From an uncultured Lachnospiraceae bacterium (GTDB taxonomy: Bacteria > Bacillota > Clostridia > Lachnospirales > Lachnospiraceae): a stretch of DNA of 27,289 nt. The translations under genes were made by a program, and so were the position numbers. The notes beneath the pieces were generated by a model. The model saw nothing but the letters and a program-made list of their open reading frames with translations. It was not told the DNA's origin and ran no database searches. Location of the stretch: the NCBI GenBank assembly GCA_910586095.1, contig CAJUHQ010000039.1:1-27289 (forward strand). The letters are read 5' to 3'. Below are positions 1 to 7,163 of this stretch, piece after piece; the stretch's first letter is position 1; each line of letters opens with the position of its first letter.

Positions 1-190
1 AGGACGCGTTCTTCGCAAGGAATTGAAACAGAGATAGGCTCTCTAAGGCTGTAAAGGACACAGCCTAAGAGTTTCTAAATGTTTGGAAGAACGCTAGGAC
101 GCGTTCTTCGCAAGGAATTGAAAGTAGAAATAGGCTCTCTTAAGGCTGTAAAAGACACAGCCTAAGAGTTTCTAAATGTATAATTTTTTT
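1..190. repeat. R1 intergenic repeat, two tandem units upstream of the first glycosyltransferase
   Basis: Two direct copies of a unit of about 95 bases begin at 1 and 96, both starting AGGACGCGTTCTTCGCAAGG. Each unit contains an inverted repeat, CTCTAAGGCTGT pairing with ACAGCCTAAGAG apart from one mismatch or bulge (first copy about 40-70). A second inverted repeat bridges the units: GAAGAACGC (86-94) pairs with GCGTTCTTC (101-109). The array at 1608-1877 has the same two-hairpin plan and shares CTCTAAGGCT, AGCC and TAAATG motifs, so I treat both as one family. The first unit is cut by the window edge. Function is unknown. Confidence 0.8.
179..184 (+). promoter_or_regulatory. Possible -10 box upstream of the first glycosyltransferase
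   Basis: A perfect TATAAT lies at 179-184, just after the second R1 unit and 55 bases before the start codon. No convincing -35 hexamer sits 16-18 bases upstream, so this is only a weak promoter candidate. The gene may instead be read from upstream of the window. Confidence 0.25.
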
Positions 191-238
191 GGGTTTGTTG
201 GAGTGGACGAGAGTATAGGAATAGGTTTGAGGTGAGCG

Positions 239-1618
239 ATGTCACTGGCACAGAATATTAAAAAAACAATAAATTATAGTAGGAAAAATGGGTATGTGGA
301 AACATTTTTTGCAGCTTGGGAGCGCTTGACGGCAAAGTATTTTGCTAATTACAAGTATTGCGCACCTGATTTAGAAACGCTTCGCGCGCAGCAACAGGAT
401 AAAGCAGTGTCCAATATCAAGTTTTCCATACTTGTGCCTGCATATGAGACACAAGAGATATACATGACAGAGCTGGTGGATAGTTGTATGGCACAGACAT
501 ATAGCAATTGGGAGCTTATCATAGCAGATGGCAGTTCTAGTGATAAAGTGAAACGGGTGGTAAGAGGATACCATGATCCGCGTATTCGATATATCAAATT
601 AGGAGGAAATGGCGGTATTGCAGAGAATACAAATGCTGCAATAGATTATGCTACAGGAGATTATTTTGGACTGCTCGATCATGATGATATTCTCACAGTG
701 GATGCGTTGTATGAGATGGCACGCGCAATAGACAAAAAGCGTCCTGTTTTAGCCTATTCAGATGAGGATAAATGCGATGCATCAGGAAAAAATTTTTATG
801 ATCCGCATATCAAACTTGACTTTAATTTGGATTTGCTTTTTACGAACAATTATGTGTGCCATTTTATGGTAGTGCGCGCAGATGTCATGCGCAAGTTTAA
901 AATTAGGAAAGAATATGATGGTTCGCAGGACTATGACTTGATTCTGCGCATTGTGGGCAATCTTTTTTTGAGGGAGAGGGAAAATAAAGGGGCGAAGCTT
1001 GTAGAGAGCGTGATTGTGCATGTGCCCAAAGTACTATATCATTGGCGTTGTCATGAAAATTCTACAGCGGACAATCCACAGAGTAAAATGTACGCCTATG
1101 AGGCAGGAAAAAAAGCATTGATTGATTTTGCAGCGCGAATGGGGTGGAAAGCGGATGTGCGTCACAACAAGCATCTAGGTTTTTATCGCATAGAATACAG
1201 AAATAACGTGTTGAATCATCGTTCCGATTTGGCGGCAGTAGGAGGTTTTACCGCACAGTGCGGAAAGGTGGCGGGCGGCACCTACATAGGGCAGCCGCTA
1301 GTTTATGCAGGATATATGAATCGGATGGATTTGTATCAAAATACGCGGCTTCTAGATCTAAGGAATATGGCAGTCAATAAGGAGTATCAATCCATCTATG
1401 AGGAAGTGACAGGACATCCTTACGAAAGTACGTTGTGTACAGACAAAAAAGAGCTTCCTTTATGGATAAAAGAATTGGATAGGACAACAGAAGGGCGAAG
1501 ACAGATCGCATTGTTGAGCACAAGACTTAGCCATCAGTTGACAGCAAATGGTGCAAGGCTGTTGCTAGATCCTACATGTGTCCGCAAGGTGAGAGGAAAA
1601 AGCATTAACCAACTCTAA
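239..1618 (+). CDS. Family 2 glycosyltransferase (surface glycan assembly)
   Basis: A 459-residue GT-A fold glycosyltransferase expected to add a sugar from a nucleotide-sugar donor to a growing surface polysaccharide in the cytoplasm. The GT2 start (ILVPAYE, about residue 63) is followed by the nucleotide-binding region ELIIADGSSSD and the DxD-type metal motif L-L-D-H-D-D at residues 145-150. YSDEDK and DYDLILR are typical of GT2 enzymes in rhamnan-like clusters. Residues about 310-459 form a tail I cannot assign; some relatives carry a second GT domain, but its usual start motif is absent here. GAGGTGAG just upstream supports the ATG at 239. The stop codon lies inside the first hairpin of the downstream R1 array, so the last few codons are repeat-derived. 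Donor and acceptor are unknown. Confidence 0.88.
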   Translation: MSLAQNIKKTINYSRKNGYVETFFAAWERLTAKYFANYKYCAPDLETLRAQQQDKAVSNIKFSILVPAYETQEIYMTELVDSCMAQTYSNWELIIADGSSSDKVKRVVRGYHDPRIRYIKLGGNGGIAENTNAAIDYATGDYFGLLDHDDILTVDALYEMARAIDKKRPVLAYSDEDKCDASGKNFYDPHIKLDFNLDLLFTNNYVCHFMVVRADVMRKFKIRKEYDGSQDYDLILRIVGNLFLRERENKGAKLVESVIVHVPKVLYHWRCHENSTADNPQSKMYAYEAGKKALIDFAARMGWKADVRHNKHLGFYRIEYRNNVLNHRSDLAAVGGFTAQCGKVAGGTYIGQPLVYAGYMNRMDLYQNTRLLDLRNMAVNKEYQSIYEEVTGHPYESTLCTDKKELPLWIKELDRTTEGRRQIALLSTRLSHQLTANGARLLLDPTCVRKVRGKSINQL

Positions 1619-1658
1619 GGCTAAAAAAGACTTAGCCAAAGAGTTGGTAAATGCTTAG

Positions 1659-1684
1659 AAAAAACGCAAAGAGCGGCGTTTTTT
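1659..1684 (+). terminator. Terminator-like hairpin in R1 unit 1
   Basis: AAAAAACGC (1659-1667) pairs with GCGTTTTTT (1676-1684), giving a nine-base stem ending in six T residues. It would be a reasonable intrinsic terminator after the first glycosyltransferase. The A/T symmetry means it could act in either direction. Confidence 0.5.
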
Positions 1685-1765
1685 AAAAAGCGAAGAAGAG
1701 CAAAAAAGAAAAAAACCAACTCTAAGGCTAAAAAAGACTTAGCCAAAGAGTTGGTAAATGCTTAG

Positions 1766-1791
1766 AAAAAACGCAAAGAGCGGCGTTTTTT
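1766..1791 (+). terminator. Terminator-like hairpin in R1 unit 2
   Basis: This is an exact repeat of the hairpin 107 bases upstream: AAAAAACGC pairs with GCGTTTTTT and ends in six T residues. Two identical terminator-like hairpins lie in tandem between the two glycosyltransferase genes. Confidence 0.45.
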
Positions 1792-1924
1792 AAAAAGCGA
1801 AGAAGAGCAAAAAAGAAAAAACCAACTCTAAGGCTAAAAAAGACGTAGCCAAAGAGATAATTAATGCTTAGAAAAATGTATGGGTTATATAAAAGAGTAG
1901 ATTGAAAGGCAAAGGTCGCAAAGT

Positions 1925-2902
1925 ATGGCGAAGTCTACGGTTGTGATACCAAATTATAATGGGATAGCATATATACAGGCTTGTCTAGAAAGTTTGTACG
2001 CAGGCACAGTGACAGACATAGAAGTGATCGTAGTGGACAATGGATCTGTGGATGGCAGTATGGAGCTTGTGAAAGAAAAGTTTTTGCAGGTACGATTGAT
2101 TGTCAATAAGGAAAATAAAGGATTTAGCTACGCAGTTAATCAGGGGATTAAGGCAAGTACAACACCATATGTCATTTTGTTAAACAATGATACACAAGTG
2201 GACATTGCCTTTGTACACGAGCTTGAGAAGGTGATGGACAGCGATAAGAAAAAGAAAATATTTTCAGCATCGGCAAAGATGCTCTCGCTCTACGATAAAG
2301 ATCAGATTGATGATGCTGGCGACTACTATTGTGCATTAGGTTGGGCATTTGCGCGGGGAAAAGGTAAAAAGTGTAGTCAATACACTACAGATTGTGAAAT
2401 TTTTTCTGCCTGCGCGGGTGCTGCCATTTATCGCAGGGAATTGCTGGAAGAGGATCGAATAGGATTGTTTGATGAGGCGCATTTTGCCTATTTTGAAGAT
2501 ATTGACATTGGGTATAGAGCGAAAATTCATGGATATATAAATCAATTTGCGGCAAACTCTATAGTATATCATGCGGGTAGTGCCACAAGCGGCTCTAGAT
2601 ACAATTCTTTTAAGACACGGCTCGCATCACGTAATAGTGTCTATGTAATTTACAAGAATATGCCGTTTTTTCAAATTTTACTCAATATGCCATTGTTAAT
2701 AGTAGGATTTTTGATAAAGACAGTATTTTTTGCAAGAAAGGGCATGGGCAAAGAATATCTTTTGGGACTAGTAAAAGGTGTCCAACTTTCTATGAGTCCC
2801 GAGGGGAAAAAACGCAAGCAGAGATTTCACATCAGACGGGCAGGAAATTATGCGTCTATACAGTTTTTGTTGTGGAGAAATATAATAAGGCTTATTGAAT
2901 AG
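1925..2902 (+). CDS. Family 2 glycosyltransferase, rhamnosyltransferase-like
   Basis: A 325-residue GT2 enzyme of the type that adds rhamnose or a related sugar to lipid-linked glycans (WbbL-like). The N-terminus shows VVIPNYNG, then VIVVDNGSVDGS, then L-N-N-D-T (residues 86-90), the usual DxD equivalent of this subfamily. Later motifs are CAGAAIYRRELL and YFEDIDIGYR, where the acidic residues fit the catalytic base region. The C-terminal third has a hydrophobic stretch (MPLLIVGFLIKTVFF) and many basic residues, which suggests membrane association. The start ATG has only a modest AAAGG ribosome site about ten bases upstream. It lies between the R1 array and a promoter for the next gene. The exact sugar cannot be read from sequence. 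Confidence 0.88.
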   Translation: MAKSTVVIPNYNGIAYIQACLESLYAGTVTDIEVIVVDNGSVDGSMELVKEKFLQVRLIVNKENKGFSYAVNQGIKASTTPYVILLNNDTQVDIAFVHELEKVMDSDKKKKIFSASAKMLSLYDKDQIDDAGDYYCALGWAFARGKGKKCSQYTTDCEIFSACAGAAIYRRELLEEDRIGLFDEAHFAYFEDIDIGYRAKIHGYINQFAANSIVYHAGSATSGSRYNSFKTRLASRNSVYVIYKNMPFFQILLNMPLLIVGFLIKTVFFARKGMGKEYLLGLVKGVQLSMSPEGKKRKQRFHIRRAGNYASIQFLLWRNIIRLIE

Positions 2903-2951
2903 AGGAAGTCGGGATATATGAGCTTTGCTTTTTGTCAAATAAAAATTTAAG

Positions 2952-2980
2952 TTGTACTTTTCGCTCAAATATTGTAGAAT
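2952..2980 (+). promoter_or_regulatory. Sigma-A-type promoter for the sugar-phosphate transferase gene
   Basis: A -35 box TTGTAC (2952-2957) and a -10 box TAGAAT (2975-2980) are separated by exactly 17 bases. It lies in the 148-base gap before the transferase gene and would give a leader of roughly 65-75 bases. Confidence 0.6.
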
Positions 2981-3050
2981 AGAATGGGTTTTATGTATAT
3001 ACTAATGGTGTATTAAAAATACAGATGCCAAGAACGTCAGTGGAATTAGG

Positions 3051-4469
3051 GTGAGTGGGTTGATAAGAGATAATCAAAAATTTTTTAACCGGCTGCTGGT
3101 ATTGCTTGACGCACTAGTTATAGCCGCAGCTTATTGGGGTTCATGGTTTCTGTGGCTAAGTGGTTTAGTGAAAGAGTTAGAGCCTGGGATCGGTATCTTG
3201 CCAATACAGACTTATTTTACTGCATTTGTTGCCATTGTGCCAGGATATCTCATTTTGTACAATACATTTGATATGTATTCGTCAAAACGTACGGCTAAGA
3301 CGGTATATGAGATCTTTAATATTATGAAAGCTAATACCGTGGGACTCTTAGCTATTATGGTAGTGCTTTTTGCCATTAACATTCCTGATTTCTCGCGTGG
3401 TATGGTTGGTGTTTTCTATGGCATCAATATTGTAGCAGAAGCGAGTATGCGCAAGGCTGTACGATATTTTTTGCGTCATATGCGCAAAAAAGGTTACAAT
3501 CTCAAGCATATATTGCTGGTGGGGTACTCACGCGCGGCAGAGGAATATATCAATAAAATTAAGGCAAATCCTGAATGGGGATACGAGGCATGTGGGATAC
3601 TTGATGACCGTGTGCCTATAGGAGCAGTGTACAAGGGTGTGGAAGTTATCGGTAGTATTGATAGCTTACAAAAAATATTGCCAAAAAATCAGTTGGACGA
3701 GATTAGTATTACTCTTTCTTTGTCAGATTATGACCAATTAGAGGATATTGTGACAGTTTGTGAAAAGTCTGGTGTACACACAAAATTTATACCCGATTAC
3801 AACAGTGTGATTCCTAGTAGACCATATCTAGAAGATTTGGATGGGCTTGCAGTGGTAAATATCAGAAGAGTGCCACTTGCCAACACTGCCAATATGCTTA
3901 TAAAGAGGCTAGTGGATATGATCGGGGCAATTGTTGCCATTTTGTTGTTCTCGCCTGTTATGGTGGTGGCGGCAATCGGAATTAAAGTTACAAGCAAAGG
4001 CCCACTCATTTTTAAACAAGAGCGTGTGGGACTGCACAATAGACCATTTCAAATGTATAAATTTCGCAGTATGGAAGTACAGACGGAGGCTGAGGAGAAA
4101 AAAGGGTGGACTACAAAAGATGATCCACGAGTGACAAAGATAGGGCGAGTGCTTCGAAAAACGAGCATTGATGAGCTTCCACAGTTTTTTAATGTTTTAA
4201 AGGGGGATATGAGCCTAGTAGGGCCGCGCCCCGAACGACCTCTTTTTGTTGAAAAATTTAAAGAGGAGATACCAAGGTATATGATAAAGCATCAAGTGCG
4301 TCCCGGGATCACAGGTTGGGCACAAATCAATGGATACAGAGGGAACTCTTCTATCAAAAAGCGGATTGAGTATGATTTGTACTACATTGAGAATTGGACG
4401 ATGGCATTTGATATAAAAATCTTATTCCTTACTTTCTTTAAGGGCTTTATCAATAAAAATGCCTACTAA
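3051..4469 (+). CDS. Undecaprenyl-phosphate sugar-1-phosphate transferase (WcaJ/WbaP-like)
   Basis: This integral membrane enzyme would transfer a sugar-1-phosphate from a UDP-sugar to undecaprenyl phosphate, the first step of a lipid-linked surface glycan. The 472 residues match the usual family length. The N-terminal half has several membrane segments followed by a Rossmann-like CoA-binding-type domain (HILLVGYSRAAEEYI, about residues 165-260). The bacterial sugar transferase domain fills residues about 285-472: a membrane entry helix, then FKQERVG, MYKFRSM, KTSIDELPQFFNVLKGDMS, VGPRPE and PGITGWAQINGYRG. The start is ambiguous. GTG at 3051 is the longest, but TTG at 3060 is better placed behind AGGGTGAG and gives MIRDNQKFFNRLL. 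The sugar, often glucose or galactose in this family, is not determined. Confidence 0.93.
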   Translation: MSGLIRDNQKFFNRLLVLLDALVIAAAYWGSWFLWLSGLVKELEPGIGILPIQTYFTAFVAIVPGYLILYNTFDMYSSKRTAKTVYEIFNIMKANTVGLLAIMVVLFAINIPDFSRGMVGVFYGINIVAEASMRKAVRYFLRHMRKKGYNLKHILLVGYSRAAEEYINKIKANPEWGYEACGILDDRVPIGAVYKGVEVIGSIDSLQKILPKNQLDEISITLSLSDYDQLEDIVTVCEKSGVHTKFIPDYNSVIPSRPYLEDLDGLAVVNIRRVPLANTANMLIKRLVDMIGAIVAILLFSPVMVVAAIGIKVTSKGPLIFKQERVGLHNRPFQMYKFRSMEVQTEAEEKKGWTTKDDPRVTKIGRVLRKTSIDELPQFFNVLKGDMSLVGPRPERPLFVEKFKEEIPRYMIKHQVRPGITGWAQINGYRGNSSIKKRIEYDLYYIENWTMAFDIKILFLTFFKGFINKNAY

Positions 4470-4504
4470 AAAGCAAGATACGTTGTAGGAAAGGGTATGG
4501 GGAA

Positions 4505-6007
4505 ATGCAGGATTATAATGATAATCAAGAGGATAAACGACAAGGTGCAAACAAAAGTGTAAGAAGGGCAGAAAATTCGGGGCAAAAAAGACCTGCTACG
4601 AGTCAGCCAGGAAAAAGTGCAGGTCAGCGACCAGCAGGAAACCGGCAGCGCAGTGGTGAACCACAGGCGGTTAAAAAAAGACCACAGGAGGAACAAAAAG
4701 TAAGAACAAATGGCAGTATGCGAAGACCGTCACAGGATATGGGGGCAGAATATACTGAGGATGACGAGAGAAAACCTGTAAAAAAATCGAGCAAAGGCAA
4801 CAAAAAGAGTAGTTCAGCAGGGGCATATAAAAATTCGGCAAAAAGGCCACCTAAGAAAGTAGGAGGCAAAAAGAAGCGAAAACCAAAACGCCCGCTTACG
4901 CCGGAAGAAGCAAAAAAGAAAAAACGAAAAAAAATTATTTTGTTTATTATAGAGATTCTGATTCTCCTAATTTTAGGAATCGTTTTGTGGGTATTTACAA
5001 AGACTAGCAAAATGGTGTATGTTAAGATTACGGAGGAGGAAGTATCCATTGATCCAGTAATCCAGGAACAAAAAGAGGATGGAACTAGCAAGCTATTAGG
5101 ATATAGAAATATTGCGCTGTTTGGAGTGGATTCTCGAAGCGGAGAATTAGAGAAGAGTACACGTACAGATACCATTATGATAGCATCTATTAACTTAGAT
5201 ACAAAGGAAGTCAAACTAGTGTCTGTATATCGAGATACATGGTTGAACTTGAGCAATGATACTTACAGCAAGGCTAATGCTGCCTATGCAAAGGGAGGAC
5301 CTAAGCAGGCAATCAGTATGCTAAATATGAATCTGGATATGGATATCACAGATTATGTTACAATTGGGTTTGACGGATTAATTGATGTAATCGATGCTGT
5401 AGGAGGCATTGAGATTGATGTGCAAGAGAATGAGATTGTTTACTTAAATAGCTATCAGATTAGTATGTCAGGTAAACCAGACGGCACATTAAATGCGAAT
5501 GGAGAGGAGAATTATACAGCACGGGAAGGGATTGACTATACTCCTGTCACACATTCTGGCTTGCAGAAACTCAATGGTTTACAGGCTACTGCTTATGCGC
5601 GAATCCGATATGTAGGAGATGACTTTGCGCGCGCCGCAAGGCAGAGAACCGTGCTCATAGAGGTAGCTAAAAAGGCGATGACATTGAACCCAATCACGTT
5701 GAACAATATAGCAGATGCTATTTTCCCTAAAATATCGACATCTCTTGAAGCGACAGAGATTGTGACTTTATTGTCAGATATTACAAACTATGAAATTGGT
5801 CCAACAGTCGGTTTTCCGTTTGATGACCATCGAGCAACAGGGCGTGTGGGAAAAGCCAGTGTCGTGATCCCAGTGGATCTTACGCAAAATGTAAAACAGT
5901 TACATCAGTTCCTGTTTGAAGATGCAGAGTATGAACCGACGGATACTGTAAAGAAATGTAGTCAGAAGATTGCATCAGATACGGGTGTAAGCTATAATGG
6001 AGAATAA
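4505..6007 (+). CDS. LCP (LytR-CpsA-Psr) family glycan-peptidoglycan ligase
   Basis: LCP proteins transfer lipid-linked glycans onto peptidoglycan outside the cell, releasing the polyprenyl phosphate. Residues 1-142 are strongly basic, repetitive and probably disordered (runs such as KKKRKPKRP), longer than in many family members. A single membrane helix follows at about 144-165 (IILFIIEILILLILGIVLWV), so the C-terminus should face outward. The LCP domain covers about 200-440: LFGVDSR, RTDTIMI, VSVYRDTW, KANAAYAKGG, DAVGGIEIDV, YARIRY and GDDFARAARQR, which hold the conserved Asp and Arg residues that bind the pyrophosphate. It starts 35 bases after the sugar transferase gene and is probably co-transcribed; AGGAAAGGG upstream supports the ATG at 4505. 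A clear terminator follows. Confidence 0.93.
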   Translation: MQDYNDNQEDKRQGANKSVRRAENSGQKRPATSQPGKSAGQRPAGNRQRSGEPQAVKKRPQEEQKVRTNGSMRRPSQDMGAEYTEDDERKPVKKSSKGNKKSSSAGAYKNSAKRPPKKVGGKKKRKPKRPLTPEEAKKKKRKKIILFIIEILILLILGIVLWVFTKTSKMVYVKITEEEVSIDPVIQEQKEDGTSKLLGYRNIALFGVDSRSGELEKSTRTDTIMIASINLDTKEVKLVSVYRDTWLNLSNDTYSKANAAYAKGGPKQAISMLNMNLDMDITDYVTIGFDGLIDVIDAVGGIEIDVQENEIVYLNSYQISMSGKPDGTLNANGEENYTAREGIDYTPVTHSGLQKLNGLQATAYARIRYVGDDFARAARQRTVLIEVAKKAMTLNPITLNNIADAIFPKISTSLEATEIVTLLSDITNYEIGPTVGFPFDDHRATGRVGKASVVIPVDLTQNVKQLHQFLFEDAEYEPTDTVKKCSQKIASDTGVSYNGE

Positions 6008-6018
6008 ATGAGCCAATG

Positions 6019-6044
6019 AGGGACCATCAACGCGGTCCCTTTTT
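6019..6044 (+). terminator. Intrinsic terminator after the LCP gene
   Basis: AGGGACC (6019-6025) pairs with GGTCCCT (6034-6040) around an eight-base loop, followed by a run of T residues to 6044. It begins 12 bases after the LCP stop codon. Confidence 0.85.
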
Positions 6045-6048
6045 GCCA

Positions 6049-6077
6049 TTGCAGCCGTGTCTATGTCGTTGTAGGAT
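6049..6077 (+). promoter_or_regulatory. Candidate promoter for the rhamnosyltransferase-like gene
   Basis: TTGCAG (6049-6054) and TAGGAT (6072-6077) lie 17 bases apart, directly after the terminator and about 36 bases before the start codon. Each hexamer departs from consensus at two positions or fewer. Confidence 0.45.
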
Positions 6078-6113
6078 GGGCAGTGTTTGGAAGAACTTTG
6101 TATGGAGGCATAT

Positions 6114-7058
6114 ATGCAATATAGTGTAGATGTAATCCTGCTGACTTACAAACCCAAAGAGCAGGTGTTGGATCTGATAAAAGCGCTGGAAGCGCAGACA
6201 TATCCAATCCATAAACTGATTATTATGAATACAGAAAGACAGTATGTCGAGCAGTTGTTTTATGGAACAGGATTTTTGGAACAATACAAGAATATTGAAG
6301 TCCATCATCTTTTGGCAGAAGAGTTCGATCATGGCAGAACAAGGGCAAAAGCTGTGCGTTATTCTAAGGCGGATATTTTTGTCTGTATGACGCAGGATGC
6401 TATGCCAGTTGATTCTATGCTGATCTGCAAACTGATAGAAGCACTTACAGCGGCGGACAATATCGCAGCAGCATATGCAAGACAGCTTCCGCTTCCAGAT
6501 TGTCGTGCAATTGAAAAGTACACTCGAAGTTTTAATTATCCAGAGACATCATTAGTGAAATCTCTTGATGATATAGAGCAACTAGGGATAAAAACATTTT
6601 TTTGTTCAAATGTATGTGCAGCGTACAACAGAGAAATTTACGAAAATATGGGAGGCTTTGTGAAAAAGGCCATCTTTAATGAAGATATGATTTACGCAGG
6701 ACATGTAATTCAGGCAGGATATAAGATTGCATATGCAGCGCAGGCACAGGTGCATCATTCTCACAATTATACATGTATGCAACAGTTTCGGCGCAATTTT
6801 GATCTCGGTGTATCACAGGCCAATCATCCAGAAGTATTTGAGAGTGTTTCCTCAAAAAGTGAGGGGATAGCCTTAGTGAAAAGCACGATGAAGCACTTAA
6901 GTACAATAGGAAAAAAGAGGTTGATTCCGTATCTAGTAGTGTCAAGCGGCTTTAAATGGATAGGGTATCAATTGGGAAAAAACTATGAGAACCTCCCGCA
7001 AGGGATAGTAAAGTGGTGTAGCTCAAATAAGACATACTGGCAAAATGATGAAATATAA
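6114..7058 (+). CDS. Family 2 glycosyltransferase, rhamnosyltransferase-like
   Basis: A 314-residue GT2 enzyme of the rhamnosyltransferase type, predicted to extend a surface glycan. Motifs in order are VDVILLTYKP, KLIIMNTE, EFDHGRTRAKAV (donor-binding region), CMTQDAMPVD (DxD equivalent), FFCSNVCAAYNREIY and IFNEDMIYAG, with the probable acceptor/catalytic acidic pair, then HHSHNY and FDLGVSQANHPEVF. The open frame extends to a TTG at 6087, but GGAGG at 6104-6108 lies five bases before the ATG at 6114, giving MQYSVDVILLTYK; I chose that start. It has its own terminator-separated promoter and is therefore probably not part of the LCP transcript. The sugar is inferred from family resemblance only. 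Confidence 0.88.
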   Translation: MQYSVDVILLTYKPKEQVLDLIKALEAQTYPIHKLIIMNTERQYVEQLFYGTGFLEQYKNIEVHHLLAEEFDHGRTRAKAVRYSKADIFVCMTQDAMPVDSMLICKLIEALTAADNIAAAYARQLPLPDCRAIEKYTRSFNYPETSLVKSLDDIEQLGIKTFFCSNVCAAYNREIYENMGGFVKKAIFNEDMIYAGHVIQAGYKIAYAAQAQVHHSHNYTCMQQFRRNFDLGVSQANHPEVFESVSSKSEGIALVKSTMKHLSTIGKKRLIPYLVVSSGFKWIGYQLGKNYENLPQGIVKWCSSNKTYWQNDEI

Positions 7059-7163
7059 AATTTCATGTATCTTGAAAAAAAGAGCTCACCTATATGTGCA
7101 GATGAAAGGTAAGACGAGAAAATTCACCTATAGTAAAGAGATAGGGCAAAATGGGGGGATAGT

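Larger units (their letters stand above)
1608..1877. repeat. R1 intergenic repeat, three tandem units overlapping the 3' end of a glycosyltransferase gene
   Basis: Units begin at 1608, 1715 and 1821 (period 107 then 106). The first two are nearly identical and the third is cut short near 1877. Each unit opens with a stem: ACCAACTCT pairs with AGAGTTGGT, then an AA/AA internal loop, then GGCTAA pairs with TTAGCC (1608-1648, 1715-1755). The third copy has lost the outer 3' arm. The array starts inside the preceding gene and fills most of 1619-1924; no gene is visible in that gap. Confidence 0.9.

Noticed and set aside
1608..1877. CRISPR array
   Set aside because: The units are 106-107 bases, nearly identical throughout with no unique spacers, and there are no cas genes.
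4624..5256. 210-residue open frame on the minus strand
   Set aside because: It lies fully inside the LCP gene, opposite its basic N-terminus and membrane segment, and its composition is explained by that strand.
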